Positions 1 through 6,491 of a stretch of DNA of 7,103 nucleotides are shown one piece after another. The translations under genes and the position numbers were made by a program. Source of the stretch: Pseudomonadota bacterium (GTDB taxonomy: Bacteria; Pseudomonadota; Gammaproteobacteria; Acidithiobacillales; Acidithiobacillaceae). Under the pieces are notes generated by a model. The model made no database searches. It had not been told where the DNA came from and worked only from the letters and a program-made list of their open reading frames with translations. The stretch lies in the NCBI GenBank assembly GCA_021818125.1, contig JAKAFG010000101.1, forward strand, positions 1 through 7,103, written 5' to 3'. The stretch's first letter is position 1; each line of letters starts with the position of its first letter.

Positions 1-958
1 CCATCCACACCGCCGACAGCACGGCCAGCAGCAAGGCCACCGCCAGGCTGAGCTGAAAGGCCGTTTTCATCGGCTCGCGCATCAGCATCAACTGGTGATA
101 CCGGGTATAAGCCACCTGCACGGCCTCCGCCGCCTGGGTCAATTGCTCAGGAATGGGCTGTTCTACATAGAGCATGCGGTTGCTCTCCCCCAGATGCGGG
201 CTCAGTACCGGAATCAGCACCTTTACCAGCAAGCCGCCTTTGGGTTCCGGCTCGATGGTGGCCGTCGGATGGCTCTCTTCCATGGCGAGGATTTCCCGAC
301 GCGGCAAACGCGGCGCCAGACTGAGGTTATCGCTGCTGGTGGCGATGATCCGGTTATCGCTGGAGAAGAGGGTAACACTACTCAAACGGTACTGATCGCG
401 CAGGGCAATCACGGTGATTACGGCGTTGCTGTCAGACTCCCCCACCAGGGCCTGGGCAATGCTCTCCGCCGCCAGCAGCGTGGAATTACGGTAACGATCC
501 ACGCCCGCCTTGGCCACGTTCAGGGCCTGATCCAGGGCGGTCTGCACCGCACTGCTAAACCACGAGTCCACACCCCGATTCAGATATTGCCAGGAAAAAC
601 CGAAGACGATGACCGCCGGCAGGAAACTGAGCAGGGTAATGATGACCACCAAACGGGTGGCGAGTTGACTGCCCACCTCGCCGCGCCGCAGGCGCAACAG
701 CAGCGCCACCACCGAGACCAGCACCAGAATGAGCAGAGAGAGGACGATTCCTGCGGAAATCACCAGCATGGGCACAAAATAATGGCTCAGCGGCCCCCCG
801 GCGCTGGTGAAAAAGTTGATCCCCAAAAAGGCAACGATAGCCAACAGAAGCAGAACAGCGCCCCAGCGCGGCCCCACCCGCTGCTGCTCCGGGGTGGTGC
901 CGGCACTCAGGGCACGCAGCCAGTTTCTTAGTGCGAAAGGGGCGCGCTGACGATCCAT
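1..958 (-). CDS. ntrY: NtrY-type membrane sensor histidine kinase, N-terminal part (C-terminus beyond left edge)
   Basis: The frame is open from the ATG at 958 to the window edge (319 codons) with no stop, so only the sensor half is visible. Hydrophobic segments at about residues 33-51, 61-89 and 102-122 are followed by an extracytoplasmic region of about 175 residues and a fourth membrane segment starting near residue 300. The stretch around residues 124-157 (YLNRGVDSWFSSAVQTALDQ, then ALNVAKAGVDRYR) is typical of the NtrY N-terminal family. HAMP, PAS, HisKA and ATPase domains would lie to the left, outside the window. NtrY kinases sense an unknown signal and phosphorylate an NtrX-type response regulator, often encoded next door. 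The start is supported by GGAG five bases upstream of the ATG. The gene begins inside the DUF4390 gene (31-bp overlap), implying coupled translation. The family call is good; the actual stimulus and whether it controls nitrogen metabolism here are unknown. Confidence 0.85.
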   Translation of the reverse strand, partial: MDRQRAPFALRNWLRALSAGTTPEQQRVGPRWGAVLLLLAIVAFLGINFFTSAGGPLSHYFVPMLVISAGIVLSLLILVLVSVVALLLRLRRGEVGSQLATRLVVIITLLSFLPAVIVFGFSWQYLNRGVDSWFSSAVQTALDQALNVAKAGVDRYRNSTLLAAESIAQALVGESDSNAVITVIALRDQYRLSSVTLFSSDNRIIATSSDNLSLAPRLPRREILAMEESHPTATIEPEPKGGLLVKVLIPVLSPHLGESNRMLYVEQPIPEQLTQAAEAVQVAYTRYHQLMLMREPMKTAFQLSLAVALLLAVLSAVWM

Positions 959-1530
959 GGGGACTCCAGTTTCCAGTGGCCAAGCAGAGAACGTAAACGC
1001 AACGGCAGGGGTAAGGCCTGAACATCAATATACACCCGCAATGCCACCTGACCGCGCGCCGCACCGTGGACCAGCGGGAGCATGAAATCATGCACCTGGG
1101 CCAGTGCGGTGGCGACCGCACTCCAGTGCGCGTACAAGGTGAGCGCCCCGTGCTGATCCTCAATGGCGTATTGGTTAGTCAGGGGATAATAGTGGATGCG
1201 CCAGTGCTGCTCCCGGTGTGCATGTACCCCCACACCGGGAATGAAGGAGAAGGGTTCGGGCTCCCGCCACTCCGCCTCCACCACCCAGACCAGGGTCTGC
1301 CCCTGGTCGAGGATCTGTTGCAGGAGTGCCTCCTTGCCCAGTTGCACGCTGGCATTGATTTCAACGGCATTCTCCTGCGGGGTCACCTGCAAATGTTCCA
1401 CGTGAAACGCAGGGCCAGCCACGGCGATCCCTGCCAGACCCCAAAAACAGCAAAGCCCAACCAGGATAACGACCAATTGCTGTTGCCAATTTCTGCTGAT
1501 GGGCAAATGCAACGCACCATCCTGGCTCAC
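928..1530 (-). CDS. Exported DUF4390 family protein of unknown function
   Basis: This encodes 200 residues from a GTG that overlaps the rsmB stop as GTGA. The frame stays open upstream to 1728, but that part lies inside rsmB. The GTG at 1530 is preferred because GGAGAAGG lies four bases before it and because it places a signal sequence at the N-terminus: a hydrophobic core at residues 18-35 ends in AVA (36-38), a plausible signal peptidase I site. It could also stay as a membrane anchor. The mature part carries DUF4390 hallmarks: a beta-rich region, YYPLTNQYAI (114-123), HWSAVATALAQ (135-145) and a C-terminal YIDVQALPLPLRLRS stretch (167-181) followed by WKLESPW (186-192). DUF4390 has no established biochemical role. 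It is commonly found between rsmB and an ntrY-type kinase, suggesting a periplasmic or envelope partner of the kinase (inference). Codons for residues 42-46 (FHVEH) embed a parS-like site. Confidence 0.88.
   Translation of the reverse strand: MSQDGALHLPISRNWQQQLVVILVGLCCFWGLAGIAVAGPAFHVEHLQVTPQENAVEINASVQLGKEALLQQILDQGQTLVWVVEAEWREPEPFSFIPGVGVHAHREQHWRIHYYPLTNQYAIEDQHGALTLYAHWSAVATALAQVHDFMLPLVHGAARGQVALRVYIDVQALPLPLRLRSLLGHWKLESPWIVSAPLSH
1394..1409. other. parS: Candidate parS centromere site (ParB binding)
   Basis: The sequence reads TGTTCCACGTGAAACG. The well-known bacterial chromosomal parS consensus is TGTTNCACGTGAAACA, so 15 of 16 positions fit, with only the last A replaced by G. The inner 14 bases (1395-1408) are an imperfect inverted repeat centred on CACGTG, with one asymmetric pair. 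ParB loads onto parS as a CTP-dependent clamp, spreads to neighbouring DNA and, with ParA and SMC, segregates the newly replicated origin. The site lies inside the DUF4390 coding region, where it encodes FHVEH just after the signal peptide; parS sites within genes are common. No second CACGTG-centred copy was found in the window. ParB binding here is inferred from sequence match only. Confidence 0.82.
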
Positions 1531-2825
1531 GCACCCTTCTCCAGCAAGGCATAGAAAAAGCCATCCATGTTTTCCTGTCCGGGCAGGCGTTGTCCGGTCA
1601 GCGCGTGCGCAGAACGGCGCGCATCGGGATGACTCTGGAGAAAGGCGATGATTTGTTCCTCGTTTTCTTCGGGTAGCACCGAACAGGTGGCATAGAGCAG
1701 CCGACCGCCGGGGCGCAGACAAGGCCACAGGCCCTCCAGCAGGCGCGCCTGTTGCGCTACGGCCTCGGCCACCTCTTCCGGCTGGCGGCGCAGACGGATG
1801 TCAGGGTGGCGACGGATGACCCCGGTGCCGGTACAGGGCGCATCCAGGAGAATGGCGTCATAGGGCTCGCCATTCCACCAGGTAGCGGTTTCTGCGGCAT
1901 CGGCCGCCTGCAAATGTACCGTACCGCCTTGCCTTTCCAGGGCCTCGCGCACGCGGTTCAGGCGTTCTGCGGAGCGGTCCAGGGCATCCAGGCGCGTCGC
2001 CCCCAGTGCCCATAGGTGGGCGGTCTTGCCGCCAGGGGCCGCGCAAGCATCCAGAATCCGTTCCCCCTCCTGGGGCGCGAGAATATGGGCCGCCAGTTGT
2101 GCCGCTCCGTCCTGTACCGCCACCCAACCGGCATCCCAGCCCGGCAGGGTCGCTACCGGCACACTGGCGGGCAGACACAAGGCCGCATCACTCCACGTCA
2201 CGCCCTCGGCCTCCAGGCCTTGTTTTGCCAGCAACTGCCGATATTTACCGGGATCCACCCGTTGCGTATTCACCCGCAGCCAGAGGGGCGGCGCGGTGTT
2301 ATTGGCCGCGGCAATGGCGGGCCAGTCTTGCGGATAGGCCGCGCGTAAACGCGCCGCCAGCCAGGCCGGATGCCCGAGATCGCGATCGGCCAGTGCCGCA
2401 TCCAAAACCTCCCGCTCACGCAGATAACGGCGCAGAACGGCATTCATCAGACCGCGCGCCCAGGGTTTTTTCAGGGCCTCTGTCATCTCAACCCAATCAT
2501 TGACCACGGCGAAGGCGGGCCGTTGCCCATGGCGTAACTCAAAAAGGGCCAGACTGAGCAGAAAACCCAAATCCGTATCTTCCTCGCGCCAGCCTTTGCG
2601 CAGCAATTGAGCGGCCAGGGCCTGCAAGAGCAGATACTCGCGCAGCGTGCCCAGCACCAGCCATTGCAAGGTCGCCCGATCAACACCGGTCAACACCATC
2701 GGCAACAGGGCGGCGTCCACCGTCTGCCCGCTATCCACGCCCCGCAATACGGCAATAGCGGCCTTGCGCACCGCCACACCCGATGTGCTTTTTACCCGTT
2801 CAATCCCTGTCCGCTCTTCCCTCAT
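1527..2825 (-). CDS. rsmB: 16S rRNA (cytosine-967-C5)-methyltransferase RsmB
   Basis: This cytoplasmic enzyme uses S-adenosylmethionine to methylate C967 of 16S rRNA in the small ribosomal subunit. The 432 residues match the family size (E. coli about 429). Residues 16-145 form the NusB-like RNA-binding domain. A linker region follows, and the methyltransferase fold occupies about 237-430. Motif I is LDACAAPGGKTAHL (258-271). Motif IV is LLDAPCTGTGVIRRHPD (326-342), with Cys331 expected to release the product. Motif VI is LLYATCS (376-382), with Cys381 the expected nucleophile. The 50-residue spacing of the two cysteines equals that in E. coli RsmB. The ATG overlaps the fmt stop as ATGA, and the rsmB stop overlaps the next GTG as GTGA, so the gene is coupled on both sides. 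No strong Shine-Dalgarno precedes the ATG, consistent with re-initiation after fmt. Confidence 0.97.
   Translation of the reverse strand: MREERTGIERVKSTSGVAVRKAAIAVLRGVDSGQTVDAALLPMVLTGVDRATLQWLVLGTLREYLLLQALAAQLLRKGWREEDTDLGFLLSLALFELRHGQRPAFAVVNDWVEMTEALKKPWARGLMNAVLRRYLREREVLDAALADRDLGHPAWLAARLRAAYPQDWPAIAAANNTAPPLWLRVNTQRVDPGKYRQLLAKQGLEAEGVTWSDAALCLPASVPVATLPGWDAGWVAVQDGAAQLAAHILAPQEGERILDACAAPGGKTAHLWALGATRLDALDRSAERLNRVREALERQGGTVHLQAADAAETATWWNGEPYDAILLDAPCTGTGVIRRHPDIRLRRQPEEVAEAVAQQARLLEGLWPCLRPGGRLLYATCSVLPEENEEQIIAFLQSHPDARRSAHALTGQRLPGQENMDGFFYALLEKGA
1535..1542 (-). promoter_or_regulatory. Ribosome binding site of the DUF4390 gene
   Basis: Reading on the minus strand, GGAGAAGG lies four bases before the GTG at 1530. 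It sits inside the last rsmB codons (Glu-Lys-Gly). It decides the start of the DUF4390 gene, because the frame is open for another 66 codons upstream and no other upstream start gives a signal peptide at the N-terminus. Confidence 0.75.
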
Positions 2826-3763
2826 CCCAGCACTTCGCCAACCTGCGGGCGATAACCGCGGGCGAAATCACTGCCGCTGAGTACGCCCTTGCCCGCCGGT
2901 TGCACCGCCAGCAACTGCAATTGATCTTCGCCACAGGTCACCACTACCCCGTCTTTTTCCACGGCAGCGATGGTGCCGGGCGCCTGATCGCCCCGCACAG
3001 GCAGCACCCGCGTCTGCCAGACCCGCAAGCCTTTGTCGCGAAAAAGCGTATGGGCGACAGGGCTGGGGTTGAAAGCCCGCACCAGACGCTCCAGCGTCGC
3101 CGCGGGAAGCCGCCAGTCGAGCATCGCCTCTTCTTTCTTCAGCTTGCGGGCATAGGTCACCAGCGCCGGGTCCTGGGGCACGGGTTTGAGCCGATTCGCC
3201 CAGAGCCGGTCCAGGGCCTGACGCAAGGCATCGCTGCCCAGCCGTGCCAAATGGTCATGGAGGCTGGCCGCCGTGTCATCGGGCGCAATGGGCACGCGCT
3301 CCTCCCACAGCACCGGACCGGAGTCGAGCCCGGCTTCCATCTGCATGATGGCGACACCGCTTTCCCTATCCCCCGCCGCGATGGCCCGGGCGATAGGCGC
3401 CGCGCCGCGCCAGGCGGGCAGGAGACTGGCGTGGACATTGATGGCGCCACGCGTCGGCAGGTCAAGAATCCCCTGCGGTAAAATCTGTCCATAGGCCACG
3501 ACAATCAGCAAATCCGGCGCCAGGCTCCGGAGCAATTCCAGGGCCTCGCCCGTCTTACAGGATTCCGGCTGAAAAACGGGAATGCCTGCGGCCAAAGCCT
3601 CCTGCTTCACCGGGCTGGCCTGCAACGCCCGCCCCCGGCCCGCCGGGCGATCCGGCTGGGTAAATACACCGACGACGTCTTCCGGCCCTTGCAGCAATTC
3701 GGCCAGAATGAGGCGCGCGAACTCCGGAGTCCCGGCAAAAACAATGCGCTGTTTTCTAGTCAC
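2822..3763 (-). CDS. fmt: Methionyl-tRNA formyltransferase
   Basis: Fmt transfers a formyl group from 10-formyltetrahydrofolate to Met-tRNA(fMet), making the initiator of bacterial translation. The 313 residues match the usual length (E. coli 315). The N-terminal Rossmann-type catalytic domain starts with RIVFAGTPEFA (6-16). The tRNA-contacting basic loop DRPAGRGRALQASPVK is at 38-53. The formyl-transfer site is NVHASLLPAWRG (109-120) with Asn109 and His111, plus Asp147 in GLDSGPVL (145-152); these align with the catalytic Asn106, His108 and Asp144 of E. coli. The C-terminal OB-like domain spans about 205-313. The start is GTG at 3763, which places the conserved RIVFAGTP strand at the expected distance from the N-terminus. 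It overlaps the def stop by 8 bp. Fmt and Def are functional partners: one adds the formyl group and the other removes it. Confidence 0.97.
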   Translation of the reverse strand: MTRKQRIVFAGTPEFARLILAELLQGPEDVVGVFTQPDRPAGRGRALQASPVKQEALAAGIPVFQPESCKTGEALELLRSLAPDLLIVVAYGQILPQGILDLPTRGAINVHASLLPAWRGAAPIARAIAAGDRESGVAIMQMEAGLDSGPVLWEERVPIAPDDTAASLHDHLARLGSDALRQALDRLWANRLKPVPQDPALVTYARKLKKEEAMLDWRLPAATLERLVRAFNPSPVAHTLFRDKGLRVWQTRVLPVRGDQAPGTIAAVEKDGVVVTCGEDQLQLLAVQPAGKGVLSGSDFARGYRPQVGEVLG

Positions 3764-4259
3764 CGAGCCGCACTCTTTTGTCCGCCTTACGGCGAATCAG
3801 GTTTTGCTTGAGGCGGGACAGATGATCGACAAAAAGGGTACCGTTGAGATGGTCGATCTCATGTTGCAGGCAAACCGCCAGCAGCCCATCGGCCTCCAAT
3901 TCAATGGTCTTGCCCTGTACCGTGGTCGCGCGCACCGTCACTTTTTCGGCGCGCCGCACCGTCTCCACCACGCCGGGTACCGACAGGCAGCCTTCCTTCA
4001 TCTCTTCTTCACCCGTGCTCGCAATAATTTCCGGATTCACCAAAGTCAGCAGATCATTGCGATTTTCTGAAACATCCACGACAATCAGCCGGTGACCAGC
4101 GGCCACCTGTGGCGCGGCCAGACCGATACCGGGTGCATCGTACATGGTTTCCGCCATATCGTCGGCGAGTTGCTGTATCTGTTTGTCCACCCGGACTATG
4201 GGTTGGGCCATGCCCTTGAGGCGGGCATCGGGGAACTCCAGTATCTTCAAGAGAGGCAT
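3756..4259 (-). CDS. def: Peptide deformylase
   Basis: Def is a metalloenzyme that removes the formyl group from the N-terminus of nascent proteins at the ribosome exit. The 167 residues are a standard length. All three family motifs are present: GIGLAAPQ (44-51), EGCLSVPG (89-96) with metal ligand Cys91, and QHEIDHLNG (132-140) with metal ligands His133 and His137 and catalytic Glu134. The frame is open further upstream to 4430, but that part crosses the divergent gene. The ATG at 4259 gives the usual MPLLKILEFPD start and has GGTGA four bases upstream. An alternative ATG seven codons earlier (4280) is less likely. This is the first gene of the leftward string, directly downstream of the only intergenic region on that side. 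Confidence 0.97.
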   Translation of the reverse strand: MPLLKILEFPDARLKGMAQPIVRVDKQIQQLADDMAETMYDAPGIGLAAPQVAAGHRLIVVDVSENRNDLLTLVNPEIIASTGEEEMKEGCLSVPGVVETVRRAEKVTVRATTVQGKTIELEADGLLAVCLQHEIDHLNGTLFVDHLSRLKQNLIRRKADKRVRLGD

Positions 4260-4263
4260 TTCG

Positions 4264-4268
4264 TCACC
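4264..4268 (-). promoter_or_regulatory. Ribosome binding site of def
   Basis: Reading on the minus strand, GGTGA lies four bases before the ATG at 4259. It supports this start over the in-frame ATG at 4280, which has only the less specific GGAT-type bases nearby. Confidence 0.55.
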
Positions 4269-4330
4269 AACTATTACCATCCGGCAAAAATCGTATCTTG
4301 AACTAATACTATTCCCTGCGGAAGTCCAGC

Positions 4331-4335
4331 GGAGA
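4331..4335 (+). promoter_or_regulatory. Ribosome binding site of the LysM gene
   Basis: GGAGA lies six bases before the ATG at 4342. It fixes the start of the LysM gene, whose frame is otherwise open from 4144, antisense to def. Confidence 0.75.
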
Positions 4336-4341
4336 TCATTC

Positions 4342-5391
4342 ATGCAGAAGAACATCTGGCGCAACACCCTATTTTGTCTCGGCCTCAGCGCCATGGCCCC
4401 AGTAATGGCGCAGGCTGCGCCGTCCGGCATACAGCTACGCAGTGAACATAGTTATACCGTCAAAGCCGGTGACACCCTCTGGGGTATTGCCGCACATTTC
4501 CTCAAAAATCCCTGGGACTGGCCACAGATCTGGCACCGGAATGCCTATATTAAAAACCCCAATCTGATTTATCCGGGTGACCGCATCGTGATCACCCGCA
4601 GACCCAACGGCCAGCCAGAACTCAGTGTTATCTCGCTGCATCCGCAGATGACTGCGGAGCCCTTGCCCACGGTTGCCACCGGCGAAGTAATGCCATTCCT
4701 CGGCACGCCTGGTGTTATCGCCAGCAAGAAGGCTTATGACCAACTGCCCTATCTTGCTGCCAGCGCTAGTGAGCATATCGTCTACACGGTGGGCGATAAG
4801 CTCTATGCTTCGGGGCTGGAACAGGCACCCGCTGGTGCCCATTACCAGATTGTCGCCCTCGGGCCGGAACTCTATCGTCCTGGCGTCAAGAAGCCCGTCG
4901 GTTATGCGCTCCGCGATCTCGGTAGCGCAGTCGTGCGCAGCAACGGCACACACGCCGCCGTAGAGATCACCAATGCCCTGAAAGAAATCTCTCTGGGCGA
5001 CCGGTTGGTACCTGCCACGGACCGTAGCGCGCCCCATTACTTCCCCAGCGCCCCCTCCCACCCGGTGAATGCTCAGATCATCGCCAAAATGAGTAATTAT
5101 CCGGAACTGATGGTAGGCCAGGTCGTTATCGTGGATCAGGGCCAGGAAAGCGGCCTGAGCGCTGGTAATGTGCTGCAGATTGAAAGGCCCGGAGGAGAGA
5201 AGGAAAATGCGGTGACCGGCAAACCCTTCGCTCTGCCGCCGCAGAAGGTGGGTACCGTCATGCTGTTCCGGATATTCCCCACGGTCTCCTACGCCGTGAT
5301 TACCACGGCGACGCATGGCATCCTGGTGGGTGACAAACTGGCCAGTCCGAGCCCCGTAACAGCCAGCGACAGATCCGCAGGAAACGGGTGA
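4342..5391 (+). CDS. Exported LysM-domain protein, probably peptidoglycan-binding
   Basis: This encodes 349 residues. Residues 1-25 are a typical signal peptide: basic MQKNIWRN, a hydrophobic core, then AQA before the likely cleavage at 25/26. A single LysM domain follows at about 38-85, beginning YTVKAGDTLWGIA and ending in IYPGDRIVI. It has the longer tryptophan-rich middle (NPWDWPQIWHRN, 56-67) usual for this family. The remaining 260 residues form a conserved beta-rich region with repeated glycine turns such as YTVGDKLYASG (148-158), EISLGDRLVP (215-224) and ILVGDKLASP (327-336). LysM domains bind N-acetylglucosamine-containing glycans, so it probably sits on the periplasmic peptidoglycan; no hydrolase domain is visible. 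Homologues next to dprA and divergent from def-fmt are common in proteobacteria, but their exact role is not established. The stop overlaps the dprA start by 4 bp. Confidence 0.9.
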   Translation: MQKNIWRNTLFCLGLSAMAPVMAQAAPSGIQLRSEHSYTVKAGDTLWGIAAHFLKNPWDWPQIWHRNAYIKNPNLIYPGDRIVITRRPNGQPELSVISLHPQMTAEPLPTVATGEVMPFLGTPGVIASKKAYDQLPYLAASASEHIVYTVGDKLYASGLEQAPAGAHYQIVALGPELYRPGVKKPVGYALRDLGSAVVRSNGTHAAVEITNALKEISLGDRLVPATDRSAPHYFPSAPSHPVNAQIIAKMSNYPELMVGQVVIVDQGQESGLSAGNVLQIERPGGEKENAVTGKPFALPPQKVGTVMLFRIFPTVSYAVITTATHGILVGDKLASPSPVTASDRSAGNG

Positions 5392-6482
5392 CAGACCGGG
5401 CCTGGCTCGCCCTCGACCGTATCCCCGGCCTCGGTCCGGTCCGCCAACGTGCCCTGCTGGAGCGCTTTGGTGCGGTAGAGCGCTGTTTTCAAACCGGCGC
5501 TGGCGCTCTGCAGGACCTTGGTTTGCAGGCGACGCAAATCGCCGCCTTGCAGAAGGCGCCCGAGGACATTCTCACGCCCGCAGACCGGCGCTGGCTGGAA
5601 AGTCCCGACACCGACCTCTGTCGCTGGACTGACGCCGATTATCCCCCTCTGCTACGCCATATCTCCGACCCGCCCTTGCTGCTCTATTTACGCGGACAGC
5701 GCGCCTGTCTGAACCAGGCCATGCTGGCTATCGTTGGCAGCCGCAGCCCCACCGCGACCGGGGTCGCGACAGCCGAAGCCTTCGCCAAAAATCTGGGTGA
5801 GGCGGGCCTTATCATCAGCAGCGGCCTAGCCCTCGGCATTGATGCCGCCGCCCATCGCGGCGCCCTCCACAGTGGCACCGTCGCCGTACTCGGTACCGGC
5901 GCCGATCTCATCTACCCGCGCAGCCATCTGCAACTCGCCCGTCAGATTACCGGACAAGGCCTCATCCTCAGCGAACAACCGCCCGATACCGGTCCACGCA
6001 GCGGTCTCTTCCCCCGACGCAACCGCATCATCAGCGGCCTCAGCCTGGGTGTACTGGTGGTCGAAGCCGCGGAGGGCAGCGGTTCGCTGATTACCGCCCG
6101 GCTGGCAATGGAGCAGGGCCGCGAAGTCTTTGCCATCCCCGGCTCCATCCACTCACCGTTGTCGCGCGGCCCGCACCGCCTCATCCGCGACGGCGCCAAA
6201 CTGGTCGAGAGTGCCGAAGACGTGCTCAGCGAACTCGGTCCCCTGTACGCCGTGCTGCGGGACGGTCAGGCGACAGCACCCGCAGACTGGCAACCCGAAG
6301 ATCCGGCTCAGGCCAAAGTTTGGGCCGCCATGGACTTCGACCCCCTCGCCCCGGAACAGATCGCCAGCCGCTGCGGATTGACGCTGACCGAGCTTTCGGC
6401 CATCCTCTTGGACATGGAATTACAAGGTTACCTCGCGGCCTGTCCCGGCGGCCGTTTCTGTCGCCTCCCACCTGCTTCCTAG
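5388..6482 (+). CDS. dprA: DNA-processing protein DprA (Smf)
   Basis: DprA binds incoming single-stranded DNA during natural transformation, protects it and loads RecA. It is also widespread in species not known to be competent. The 364 residues match the usual size. A helix-hairpin-helix-like N-terminus (LDRIPGLGPVRQRALLERFG, 9-28) leads into the Rossmann-like DprA domain (about 90-285). That domain contains IVGSRSPTATG (115-125), IISSGLALGIDAAAHRGAL (142-160), AVLGTGADLIYP (166-177), FPRRNRIISGLS (208-219) and EGSGSLITARLA (229-240), followed by FAIPGSI (248-254). A winged-helix C-terminal domain lies at about 306-362. The start is GTG at 5388, overlapping the LysM stop as GTGA, with AGGA five bases upstream. 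All hallmark nucleotide/DNA-binding motifs look intact. Whether this host is naturally transformable cannot be judged from the window. Confidence 0.97.
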   Translation: MTDRAWLALDRIPGLGPVRQRALLERFGAVERCFQTGAGALQDLGLQATQIAALQKAPEDILTPADRRWLESPDTDLCRWTDADYPPLLRHISDPPLLLYLRGQRACLNQAMLAIVGSRSPTATGVATAEAFAKNLGEAGLIISSGLALGIDAAAHRGALHSGTVAVLGTGADLIYPRSHLQLARQITGQGLILSEQPPDTGPRSGLFPRRNRIISGLSLGVLVVEAAEGSGSLITARLAMEQGREVFAIPGSIHSPLSRGPHRLIRDGAKLVESAEDVLSELGPLYAVLRDGQATAPADWQPEDPAQAKVWAAMDFDPLAPEQIASRCGLTLTELSAILLDMELQGYLAACPGGRFCRLPPAS

Positions 6483-6491
6483 GGCCAAGGT

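Larger units (their letters stand above)
4260..4341. promoter_or_regulatory. Divergent promoter region between def and the LysM gene
   Basis: These 82 bases are the only sizeable non-coding gap in the window and separate the two divergent strings, so they must hold or adjoin both promoters unless transcription starts inside the genes. The segment 4286-4315 is clearly richer in A/T than the surrounding genes. It contains the odd-length palindrome AATACTATT (4305-4313), which offers a -10-like hexamer on each strand: TACTAT at 4307-4312 on plus and TAGTAT at 4311-4306 on minus. A second minus-strand -10-like hexamer, TACGAT, lies at 4295-4290. I find no convincing -35 hexamer at 16-18 bases from any of these, so the exact promoters are unassigned. 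Confidence 0.5.

Noticed and set aside
22..28. Lipobox in the DUF4390 signal sequence (Cys27/Cys28 region)
   Set aside because: The residue before Cys27 is Leu rather than Gly/Ala/Ser, so it does not fit a lipoprotein cleavage site. AVA at residues 36-38 is a better signal peptidase I site. Coordinates here are residue numbers.
95..931. Long plus-strand open frame (278 codons) opposite the sensor kinase gene
   Set aside because: It is antisense to a clearly recognisable NtrY N-terminus and translates to low-complexity Gln/His/Arg-rich sequence with no domain, as expected for the opposite strand of a GC-rich gene.
555..1163. Minus-strand open frame of 202 codons overlapping the kinase and DUF4390 genes
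   Set aside because: It is out of frame with both real genes, Arg/Cys/His-rich, and has no ribosome binding site or domain.
1066..1554. Plus-strand open frame of 162 codons opposite the DUF4390 gene
   Set aside because: It is antisense to a recognised family and has no identifiable domain or independent context.
2731..2742. DnaA-box-like CTATCCACG
   Set aside because: It is only 7 of 9 to TTATCCACA, is isolated and lies within rsmB. There is no cluster of boxes or AT-rich unwinding element, so it is not an origin.
2783..3481. Plus-strand open frame of 232 codons opposite fmt
   Set aside because: It is the opposite strand of fmt, whose catalytic motifs are intact, and its product has Arg/His/Pro-rich shadow composition.
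4260..4430. N-terminal extension of def up to 4430
   Set aside because: It would run through the divergent LysM gene start. The deformylase family begins with MPLLKIL-type sequence at 4259, where there is a Shine-Dalgarno.
4435..5316. Minus-strand open frame of 293 codons opposite the LysM gene
   Set aside because: The plus strand encodes a signal peptide and a clear LysM domain with a good ribosome binding site, whereas this frame has neither and resembles no family I know.
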